NCBI RefSeq assembly: GCF_003253705.1
Contig: NZ_QKYU01000002.1
Location: forward strand, 1-64,000
DNA length: 64,000 nt
Direction of reading: 5' to 3'
Source: Humitalea rosea
Lineage (GTDB): Bacteria; Pseudomonadota; Alphaproteobacteria; Acetobacterales; Acetobacteraceae
Shown here: one piece after another, positions 52,236 to 62,058 of the stretch
Layout of the letters: the number at the start of each line of letters is the position of its first letter
How positions within the stretch are numbered: position 1 is the stretch's first letter
Notes under the pieces: model-generated
The model's input: the letters and a program-made list of their open reading frames with translations, nothing else
What the model was told of the DNA's origin: nothing
The model's database searches: none
Made by a program: the position numbers and the translations under genes

Positions 52236-53083
52236 GCGGCCTCGGCCATCGGCGTCTCCAGGTCGCGGTTCATGGTCTGGCGGAAGCGGTCGCGCCGCCA
52301 CACCAGCAGGCGCCAGGCCGCCCGGCCCGCCACATCCGACAACCGGCCCCGCGGATCGAGCCCCACCGACTTGAAGATCATGCCCATGCCTCGCTGGATG
52401 TGGCGCGGACGATAGGCCGCCATCGCCGTTGCCATATAGGCAGCGATGCATCGATCATGATCATATGAAACATGCAGGCCCTCATTGCCGCAATGATAGG
52501 CAAAGGCCAGCTCGTCATCCTCGCTTTCGCCGATTCGCCCGGCAGCGACGCGCAGGCGCTGGATGAAGGAGAGGTTCTCCCGCGCCAGATACCGCTTCAT
52601 ATGATCGTAAAAGAGCTTGAAATGCCGGTACTCATCGGCGGCGATCAGCCGGCAGACCTCGCGCAGCACCGGCTCCCGCGTCTGTTCGCCGAGGGCGGTG
52701 TAGTAGGAGGAGGTTCCGGTCTCCACCATGCAGCGGGCGATCAACTCGCCGGTGCGCGATCCGCGAATCGAGGCATCCGCCTTGGTGTCCACATGATAGC
52801 CCGCGCGGTAGCGGGCGAAGGCCGCGGCGAAATCCCAGCCCGGGTCGGCGAGGCTGGCCCAGGCGCCCAGGGCATCCCCGTGCTGTTCTTCTTCGGTGGC
52901 CCAATGGTTCGCGGCGGCCTGGAAGGCAGGGTCGTCATGGAACACGCCGCACAGGTAAAGCGCATAGTCGGCGCCGTTCTTTTCCACCATGGCCGCCGCT
53001 TTCACCAGCGGCACCAGGGAGAGATCAACGGCGGAGGGATCGAAACTGTCCCAGGCGATTTGATCCAACGTCCAATGCTTCAC
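52232..53083 (-). CDS. Ferritin-like di-iron protein
   Basis: The 283-residue helical protein has two ExxH pairs, E65-x-x-H68 (EEEQHGD) and E151-x-x-H154 (EYRHF), plus acidic residues near E34 and E121 (METGTSS). This is the ligand set of a carboxylate-bridged di-iron four-helix bundle, as in acyl-ACP desaturase and rubrerythrin relatives. It could be an oxygenase or desaturase; the substrate is unknown. A GTG start at 53083 has AGGAGG six bases upstream. It is joined to the GH10 gene by a 4-nt overlap, an unusual pairing. Confidence 0.78.
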   Translation of the reverse strand: MKHWTLDQIAWDSFDPSAVDLSLVPLVKAAAMVEKNGADYALYLCGVFHDDPAFQAAANHWATEEEQHGDALGAWASLADPGWDFAAAFARYRAGYHVDTKADASIRGSRTGELIARCMVETGTSSYYTALGEQTREPVLREVCRLIAADEYRHFKLFYDHMKRYLARENLSFIQRLRVAAGRIGESEDDELAFAYHCGNEGLHVSYDHDRCIAAYMATAMAAYRPRHIQRGMGMIFKSVGLDPRGRLSDVAGRAAWRLLVWRRDRFRQTMNRDLETPMAEAA

Positions 53084-53255
53084 ACCGCGCCTCCTGTCAC
53101 AGAACCCCGCGACGGGCGCGCATCCAACGGGGATGCGGTGTGCCTGGGCAGGATCCGGACCCGTGCCGCGGCAAGATGCCAACGGCGACGCGCCCGGGGC
53201 CATAACGCGGCCCGGCCACGAATGTTCTGCGCGACGGCGCAGGTTTCAAGCGCTG

Positions 53256-53282
53256 TGTGGCTGCAAGCTGTTCGCAGCCACA
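53256..53282 (-). terminator. Hairpin downstream of the F1 operon
   Basis: A perfect 9-bp inverted repeat, TGTGGCTGC (53256-53264) and GCAGCCACA (53274-53282), with a 9-nt loop, lies 7 nt after the atpC stop in the minus-strand direction. There is no clear T-run, so it may be a weak or Rho-assisted terminator, or an mRNA 3'-end stabiliser. Confidence 0.5.
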
Positions 53283-53288
53283 AATTCG

Positions 53289-53702
53289 TCAGGCAGCCTC
53301 GGCCACCTGGGCCATGGCGCGGGCGGACAACAGGCTGTCCATGGCCAGTTCGCGAACCTCAGGGGTGCCGGAGGCCGCGGCGGCCTCATAGGCGGCCTCG
53401 GCCGTGGCGACTCGCGCGGCGGCCTCGGTCTTGGACAGGCTGGTGACCGGAGTCGCGTCATCGGCCAGCACGGTGACGCGATCCGGCGTCACCTCGCAGA
53501 AGCCGCCGGCGACGAACAGCCGTTCGGTGATCTTGCCCTGCTCGGTCACGCTGATGACGCCGCCGCGAAGCTGGACGATCATCGGCGCATGGCCGGGCAG
53601 GATGCCCATCTCGCCCTCGGCGGCGGGGATGACGACCATCTCCACCGGCCGCGACAGCAGCAGTTTTTCCGGCGAGACCAGTTCGAGATCGAAGCTCGCC
53701 AT
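53289..53702 (-). CDS. atpC: F1 ATP synthase subunit epsilon
   Basis: The 137-residue subunit has an N-terminal beta-sandwich containing MGILPGHAPMIVQLRGG and a C-terminal helical hairpin rich in Ala and Glu. Epsilon couples the c-ring to gamma and can inhibit ATP hydrolysis. It starts 3 nt after the atpD stop and is the last gene of the F1 operon. Confidence 0.95.
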   Translation of the reverse strand: MASFDLELVSPEKLLLSRPVEMVVIPAAEGEMGILPGHAPMIVQLRGGVISVTEQGKITERLFVAGGFCEVTPDRVTVLADDATPVTSLSKTEAAARVATAEAAYEAAAASGTPEVRELAMDSLLSARAMAQVAEAA

Positions 53703-53705
53703 GGA

Positions 53706-55190
<1,485 letters not shown>

Positions 55191-55202
55191 TCATTGTGTG
55201 CG

Positions 55203-56090
55203 TTAGAGGGCTTCGGCACCGGAGATGATCTCGATCAGCTCCCTGGTGATGTTGGCCTGCCGCGTGCGGTTGTAGTTCAGCGTGAGCTTGTTGATCATCT
55301 CGCCGGCATTGCGCGTCGCGCTGTCCATCGCGGACATGCGCGCGCCATGTTCGCCGGCGGCGGATTCGAGCAACGAGCGGTAGAACTGGATCGCGAGGTT
55401 CTTCGGCAGCAGCGCCGCCAGGATGTCTTCCTCGGCCGGCTCGTATTCATAGAGCGGCGGGATGGTGCCGACCTCGACCTCGGTGGTCGCTTCCGGAAGT
55501 GCTGCGGGGATCAGCGCCTGTTCGGTCGGAATCTGGCTGACCACATTGCGGAACTGGTTGTAGATCATCGAGCAGACGTCGAACTCGCCGGCCTCCAGCA
55601 TCGCGATCACGCGCGCCGAAATCTCGGCGGCCTGCTCGAAGCCGATGCGCTTCACCCCGGCGTAGCTGACTTCGCCGATGATGCGCGAGGCGTATTCGCG
55701 ACGCAGGAAGGCGGCACCCTTGCGGCCGATCGCCAGCACCTTGACCGTCTTGCCCTGGTCTTCCAGCGCCTTGATCCGGGCGCGGGCAAAACGGCCGACG
55801 TTGGTGTTGAACGGGCCGGCGAGGCCGCGATCCGCGGTCACCACCACCAGCAGATGCACCTGGTCGGACCCGGTGCCGACCAGCATCCGCGGCGCATCCG
55901 GGCTGCCGGCGACGGCGGCCCCGAGGCGGCCGAGGATCGCCGCCATGCGTTCGGCATAGGGCCTGGCCGATTCCGCCTGCGCCTGGGCGCGGCGGAGCTT
56001 GGCGGCCGCGACCATCTTCATCGCCTGGGTGATCTTGCGCGTGGATTTCACGCTGTTGATCCGCAGGCGCAGGCTCTTCAGGTTCGCCAT
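55203..56090 (-). CDS. atpG: F1 ATP synthase subunit gamma
   Basis: The 295-residue central-shaft subunit has the N-terminal helix [21 protein letters not shown] in two adjoining motifs, a Rossmann-like middle domain with [12 protein letters not shown], and the C-terminal helix [19 protein letters not shown]. It rotates with the c-ring to drive the beta subunits. It lies 63 nt upstream of atpD. Confidence 0.97.
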   Translation of the reverse strand: MANLKSLRLRINSVKSTRKITQAMKMVAAAKLRRAQAQAESARPYAERMAAILGRLGAAVAGSPDAPRMLVGTGSDQVHLLVVVTADRGLAGPFNTNVGRFARARIKALEDQGKTVKVLAIGRKGAAFLRREYASRIIGEVSYAGVKRIGFEQAAEISARVIAMLEAGEFDVCSMIYNQFRNVVSQIPTEQALIPAALPEATTEVEVGTIPPLYEYEPAEEDILAALLPKNLAIQFYRSLLESAAGEHGARMSAMDSATRNAGEMINKLTLNYNRTRQANITRELIEIISGAEAL

Positions 56091-56114
56091 GTGCTGGTGT
56101 CCCTAATCCCGCCC

Positions 56115-57650
<1,536 letters not shown>

Positions 57651-58265
57651 CTAGGCGGCCCCTTTCATCGCGTACTGCAAACGCTGCAGCTTGCTCTTGA
57701 TGCTGTTGTCGTAGAGGCGGGAGCCGATCCGAACGATCAGCCCGCCGAGGATCGTGGCATCCACCTTCTCAACCAGGCGGACACCGGAAAAACCGGCTTC
57801 GGTCAGGCGCGCCACCAGCGACGCCTTCTGCACATCGGACAGCGCCGCGGCGGTGGTCACCTGGGCAAGCTGCTGGCCACGGCGGGCGGCGAGCGCCGCG
57901 CCAAAGGCTTCCGCGACGTTCGGCAGCAGCGCCAGGCGGCGGTTGGCGATCAGCACGCCGACCAGATTGTGGACTTCCTTGGAAATCTCGATCCGCTCCA
58001 GCACGGCGAAAGCGGCGTTGCGCTGCACATCCAGCCCGTTGCGGGGGTCCTGCACGAAGGCGCGGAAGCCGGCATCGTCGCGGTAGAGCGCGGCCAGGCG
58101 CTCCATATCGGCGGCGATGCGGTCCGTCGCACCCGGGTCGGTGGCGCGCAGGTCGTCCGTCAGGCCCAGCATGGCGATGGCATAGCGATCGGCGGCACCC
58201 CCCGTCTGGGGTGCCCCGATCATCGGGGTGTCGTTGGCGGCGATCTGAGGCGCGTCGGAGGCCAC
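57651..58265 (-). CDS. atpH: F1 ATP synthase subunit delta
   Basis: The 204-residue peripheral-stalk cap (OSCP homologue) has an N-terminal six-helix domain with ADRYAIAMLGL and a C-terminal GLIVRIGSRLYDNSIKSKLQRL in adjoining motifs. The first about 23 residues are an extension. It is the first gene of the F1 operon and has a hairpin-bearing leader upstream. Confidence 0.94.
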   Translation of the reverse strand: MASDAPQIAANDTPMIGAPQTGGAADRYAIAMLGLTDDLRATDPGATDRIAADMERLAALYRDDAGFRAFVQDPRNGLDVQRNAAFAVLERIEISKEVHNLVGVLIANRRLALLPNVAEAFGAALAARRGQQLAQVTTAAALSDVQKASLVARLTEAGFSGVRLVEKVDATILGGLIVRIGSRLYDNSIKSKLQRLQYAMKGAA

Positions 58266-58321
58266 GGCGATTCCGTTTCAGTAGGTCTCCCGCCAACCGC
58301 GAGACGCGGCCAGGGGCAAGC

Positions 58322-58339
58322 CGGGAGGCTGACCTCCCG
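58322..58339 (-). promoter_or_regulatory. Leader hairpin upstream of atpH
   Basis: A perfect 7-bp stem, CGGGAGG (58322-58328) and CCTCCCG (58333-58339), with loop CTGA, lies about 60 nt before the atpH start in the 128-bp gap. The GGAGG-type sequence is sequestered in the stem, so it could influence expression of the first F1 gene. This role is speculative. Confidence 0.35.
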
Positions 58340-58393
58340 ACCGCGCGCGGCGCTTAGCACGCCGCGTTGCAAAACGGCAACCGGGGCAACCGC

Positions 58394-58804
58394 TCAGACT
58401 GGCGCAAACATCGGCACCGGGGCGCCCTCGGCGGTGGTCGGCTTGAACACAACCTTCACCTTTTGGCCGATGCGGATGCTGTCGAGCGGGCAATCGACGA
58501 TATTTGTCAGGATACGCGGACCCTCGTCCAACTCGACATAGGCGATGGCATAGGGGGTCGCGACCCGCATGATGCTGAAGCTGTAGATCGTCCCGGTGCC
58601 CTTGGCCTCGACCAGCGAGACATTGGGCGAAAGCGTGAAGGGCGAGCTGCCGCGCGGGTAGAAAAAGTGCCGGTCGGTGTCATGGCAGAAGCCGACCATG
58701 AGCCTGCCCTCCCGCGCCGCGTCCCAGAAGGGCTTGTTGGTCGGGTCGATGGCCGGGGCGGGGAGGTCACGGTCCTTGATGATCCCAGGGGCGTTTTCAG
58801 ACAT
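58394..58804 (-). CDS. DUF35 OB-fold protein lacking its zinc cysteines
   Basis: The 136-residue protein has the DUF35 layout: an N-terminal helix PTNKPFWDAAREGRL, a zinc-ribbon position (FCHDTDRHFFYPRGSSPF), and an OB-fold with GTIYSFSIMR and YAIAYVELDEGPRILTNI. The expected CxxC pairs are reduced to a single Cys, so zinc binding is unlikely. The start shares a base with the thiolase-like stop (TGATG). DUF35 proteins act as partners of thiolase-like enzymes, such as ChsH2 with the aldolase Ltp2 or HMG-CoA synthase complexes. Confidence 0.82.
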   Translation of the reverse strand: MSENAPGIIKDRDLPAPAIDPTNKPFWDAAREGRLMVGFCHDTDRHFFYPRGSSPFTLSPNVSLVEAKGTGTIYSFSIMRVATPYAIAYVELDEGPRILTNIVDCPLDSIRIGQKVKVVFKPTTAEGAPVPMFAPV

Positions 58805-59976
58805 CACAGGCGCTCCAGGATGAGGGTGGCGCTGCCATGGCGGGTGCCAAGCAGCCCGCCGGTGCCATGGGCGAGGGCGAGGGTCAGGTCGGGCACCTGC
58901 ACCGCCGGATGGGCCTCGCCGCGAAGCTGGCGGACCGCCTCGATGATCTTGGTCATGCCGCCGCGATTGGCCGGGTGGTTGTTGCAAAGCCCGCCGCCAT
59001 CGGTGTTGAAGGCAAGCCGCCCCACCCCCGAGATCAGATTGCCGTCGGCGACGAAAGCGCCACCGCGGCCCTTCTCGCAGAAGCCGAGGTCTTCGAGCTG
59101 GATGAGAACGGTGATGGTGAAGCTGTCGTAGATGCTGGCGTAGCGGATATCGGCCGGCGTCACGCCCGCTTCCGCGAAGGCCGCGGCCCCCGAGGCACGC
59201 GCCCCGGAATAGGTCAGGTCGATGGTCCCACCCGCCTGGTGCTTGATCATCTCGCCGGTGCCGCGCACCGAGATGAGGGGGCGCTTGAGGGTTTTGGCGA
59301 TCTCCGGCCGGGTCACGATCAGCGCGCCGCCGCCATCGCTGATGACGCAGCAATCCAGCCGGTGCAGCGGATCGGCGACCAGCGGCGAATTCACCACATC
59401 CTCGACCGTCACCTTCTTCTTCAGCATGGCGTTCGGGTTGTGGAAGGCGTGGTGGCTGGCCGCGACCTTGATCCAGGCAAGCTGCTCGGAGGTGGTGCCG
59501 AACTCATGCATGTGCCGCATGGCGCAGAGGCCGTAGGCCCCGGCCACGGTGCGGCCCATCGGGATCTCGAAGGGGTCGTCCGGCACGTTCACGCCCCAGG
59601 AGCGCGGCGCGGTCCCGGTCGCCATCGCCTCGGCCCGCGGGCGCCCGGCCAGGGTGATCAGCGCGACATTGCAGCGCCCGGCCGCGATCGCCGCCGCCGC
59701 ATGGGCGACATGGGCGAGGTAGGAGGAGCCGCCGAAATCGGTGCTGTCGGCATGGCGCAGCTTCTCCAGCCCGAGGTAGTCGGCCATGTTGACCGGCCCC
59801 ATCCCCGGCGCGTCGCCGGCGCAGAAATAGCCGTCGATGTCATCCTTCGCCAGGCCGGCATCCTGGAGCGCGCCCCAGGCCACATCGGCATGCAATTGGG
59901 CGACACTGCGATCATCGGCCTTTCGCGTCGGATGCTCGAAGGCACCGACGATGCAGGCTGTTCCGCGCAAGCTCAT
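58804..59976 (-). CDS. Thiolase-superfamily protein, possible aldolase (Ltp2-like)
   Basis: The 390-residue protein has the SCP2-type thiolase architecture, with NTDGGGLCNNHPAN and QLRGEAHPAVQV near the C-terminus. The usual active-site Cys region near residue 85-90 reads TDFGGSSYLAHVAHA, so the acyl-accepting Cys is replaced. In Ltp2-type steroid side-chain aldolases the same Cys is lost and a DUF35 protein is required, as found here next door. A retro-aldol cleavage of a CoA thioester is therefore more likely than thiolysis. The ATG at 59976 was chosen; the upstream extension to 60033 is not conserved. Confidence 0.78.
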   Translation of the reverse strand: MSLRGTACIVGAFEHPTRKADDRSVAQLHADVAWGALQDAGLAKDDIDGYFCAGDAPGMGPVNMADYLGLEKLRHADSTDFGGSSYLAHVAHAAAAIAAGRCNVALITLAGRPRAEAMATGTAPRSWGVNVPDDPFEIPMGRTVAGAYGLCAMRHMHEFGTTSEQLAWIKVAASHHAFHNPNAMLKKKVTVEDVVNSPLVADPLHRLDCCVISDGGGALIVTRPEIAKTLKRPLISVRGTGEMIKHQAGGTIDLTYSGARASGAAAFAEAGVTPADIRYASIYDSFTITVLIQLEDLGFCEKGRGGAFVADGNLISGVGRLAFNTDGGGLCNNHPANRGGMTKIIEAVRQLRGEAHPAVQVPDLTLALAHGTGGLLGTRHGSATLILERL

Positions 59977-60042
59977 GCTCTGTTCCGTTTCCCAGTCAGG
60001 GCCGCAGCATGGCGCCCCTGACGGGATAGGCAACCCGCGCGC

Positions 60043-60579
60043 TCAGGCCAGCTCGTACTCGACCTCGGCCTCATAGACCGAGGCTTCCTTGCCCAGGCGC
60101 GAGGAAAACAGCGTGAAGGCCTCGATCGGGACCGGCGGGGCGCGGAAAAGATTATGGGCCTGCACGAAGGCCGCGAGCTTTTCCGGCGCCGCGCGATCGG
60201 TGCGGGCGATGGTGACGTGGGGGGCGAAGCGCTTGCGCTCCGGCGGCATGCCGCTGCGCTGCAAGGCGGTTTCGATCTTGGATTGCAGGTGCGAGAGCGC
60301 GTCGGACCGCTCCACCCCGACCCACATCGCCTGGATGCGCCCAGCCTTCTCGTAAAGGCCGATGCCCCGCAGGGTCAGGTCGAAGCCGCGGCTGCGGATG
60401 CCGGCCAGGGCCAGGTCCACCTCCTCCGCTTGCCACCCCTCGATCTCGCCAATGAAGCGCAGGGTCAGATGGTAATTCTCCGGCGGCACCCATCGGGCAC
60501 CGGGGATGCCGGCGTGCAGGGCGGCCAATTGGCTGCGGAGCACGGCGGGGAGGGAGAGGGCCACGAACAGACGAAACAT
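60043..60579 (-). CDS. thpR: RNA 2',3'-cyclic phosphodiesterase ThpR
   Basis: The 178-residue 2H-phosphoesterase has both HxTx motifs, HLTLRF (H37) and HVTIART (H121), in the arrangement of LigT/ThpR. Members hydrolyse RNA 2',3'-cyclic phosphate ends or ligate tRNA halves in vitro. The start MFRLFVALSLP is typical. It sits 66 nt upstream of the thiolase-like gene on the same strand, and the esterase gene lies 80 nt further upstream. Confidence 0.88.
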   Translation of the reverse strand: MFRLFVALSLPAVLRSQLAALHAGIPGARWVPPENYHLTLRFIGEIEGWQAEEVDLALAGIRSRGFDLTLRGIGLYEKAGRIQAMWVGVERSDALSHLQSKIETALQRSGMPPERKRFAPHVTIARTDRAAPEKLAAFVQAHNLFRAPPVPIEAFTLFSSRLGKEASVYEAEVEYELA

Positions 60580-60659
60580 CGGCGGTCGTCCTCAGGCGAA
60601 AAGGGCGGCGGCGGGGTGACTGGTCGGCGGGGCAGGCCTCGGGCCCTGGGGTCCTCCTG

Positions 60660-61352
60660 TCAGGCGTCGGGGATCAGGGCGAGCAGACGCTCGACCGGGG
60701 CAAGCATGTTGCGGGCCAGCAATGCCGCGCCGCGGGGATTGGGGTGGATCCGGTCGGCCTGGTTGAGCGCGGGGTCGCCGGCGATGCCCTCCAGCAGGAA
60801 GGGATAGAAGATCACCGCCGGATGTTCAGCGGCCAGCCGCGTGAAGATTGCCGCGAACTCCCGCCCGTAATCGGCGCCGAGGTTGGGCGGGGCCAGCATC
60901 CCCGCCATCATCACGGGCAGGCCGCGCGCCGCCAGACGGTCCAGGATATCGGCGAGGTTGACGTAGGTCTGCCCGGGCGGCAGCCCGCGCAGCCCGTCAT
61001 TCCCGCCGAGCGCGAGGATCACCGCATCCGGCTTGTCGGCCAGCATCCAGTCCAGCCGGGAGCGGCCGCCGGCGCTGGTATCGCCCGAGACGCCGGCATC
61101 GACCACCCGCACCGGGTTCCCCGCCGCGCGCAGCAGCGATTCGAGCTGCGCGGTCGGGCCGTCGGCGCGCGCCAGCCCGTAGCCGGCCGTGATCGAGTCG
61201 CCCAGCATGGCGATGGCGATCTCACGCGCCCCGCCGTTCGGCGCAACGGCGGCGGCGGCAAGCCCGGGAAACACTGCGAAACCCGCCAAAGCCTTCACCA
61301 GCGCGGCGCGGCGCCCATATCGGAGAGGAGACACAAGCGAACGGAAAGACAT
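60660..61352 (-). CDS. tesA: TesA-type SGNH esterase/lysophospholipase
   Basis: The 230-residue protein has the complete SGNH set: MLGDSITAGYG (S53), GVSGDTSAGG, ALGGNDGLRG (N118) and DRIHPNPRG with D200 and H203. A signal-like segment (about 14-36) implies periplasmic location. Members hydrolyse acyl-CoA, aryl esters or lysophospholipids. The start (61352) overlaps the start codon of the divergent ABC ATPase gene by two bases, the same tesA/ybbA/ybbP neighbourhood as in E. coli. The gene symbol follows that context and the fold. Confidence 0.87.
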   Translation of the reverse strand: MSFRSLVSPLRYGRRAALVKALAGFAVFPGLAAAAVAPNGGAREIAIAMLGDSITAGYGLARADGPTAQLESLLRAAGNPVRVVDAGVSGDTSAGGRSRLDWMLADKPDAVILALGGNDGLRGLPPGQTYVNLADILDRLAARGLPVMMAGMLAPPNLGADYGREFAAIFTRLAAEHPAVIFYPFLLEGIAGDPALNQADRIHPNPRGAALLARNMLAPVERLLALIPDA

Positions 61353-62058
61353 GACCGACTCCACGCCGCCGCTGATCGATGCGCGCGACCTGAGCTTCAC
61401 GGTGGGGACGGCGGGCGGGCCGGTCAATATTCTTCGTGGTGTCAGCCTCACGATCCGTCCGGGAGAGTCGGTCGGCATCGTCGGCCCCTCCGGTTCGGGC
61501 AAGACCACTTTGCTGATGCTGCTGGCGGGGCTGGAGCGCGCGACCGGCGGTGCGTTGCGCGTGGCCGGGCTGGACCTTGGCGCGCTGGACGAGGATGCGC
61601 TGGCCCGCTTCCGCCGCGACCGTCTCGGCATCGTGTTCCAGGCCTTCCATCTGATCCCGACCATGACGGCGCTGGAGAATGTCGCCGTGCCGCTGGAATT
61701 CGCCGGCCGCCGCGATGCCTTCGACCGCGCCGCCGCCGCCCTGCAATCCGTCGGCCTCGGCCACCGGCTGGACCATTACCCGGGCCAGCTTTCGGGTGGC
61801 GAGCAGCAGCGCGTCGCCCTGGCGCGGGCCATCGTCGGCGAGCCGCAGCTGATCCTGGCCGATGAGCCGACCGGCAACCTCGACCGCGGCAATGGCACGG
61901 CGGTGATGGATCTGCTGTTCGGCTTGCAGCGCGATTCCGGCACCACCCTGCTGCTCATCACCCATGATGCGGCGCTTGCCGCCCGCTGCGCGCGGCAGAT
62001 ACGCATCGAGGATGGGCGGATCGCCTCCGACAGCGCGGTGTTGGCCGAGGCGGCGTGA
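61351..62058 (+). CDS. ABC transporter ATPase, YbbA/LolD type
   Basis: The 235-residue ATPase has Walker A GPSGSGKTTLL, Q-loop FQAFHLIPTM, signature LSGGEQQRVALARA, Walker B ILADEPTGNLD and the H-loop ITHD. The LolD/MacB-type sequence fits the MacB-like family that works with an FtsX-type permease. Its ATG shares two bases with the divergent tesA start. The permease gene follows with a GTGA overlap. By comparison with E. coli ybbA-ybbP it may pump or extract envelope lipids or proteins; the substrate is not known. Confidence 0.9.
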   Translation: MTDSTPPLIDARDLSFTVGTAGGPVNILRGVSLTIRPGESVGIVGPSGSGKTTLLMLLAGLERATGGALRVAGLDLGALDEDALARFRRDRLGIVFQAFHLIPTMTALENVAVPLEFAGRRDAFDRAAAALQSVGLGHRLDHYPGQLSGGEQQRVALARAIVGEPQLILADEPTGNLDRGNGTAVMDLLFGLQRDSGTTLLLITHDAALAARCARQIRIEDGRIASDSAVLAEAA

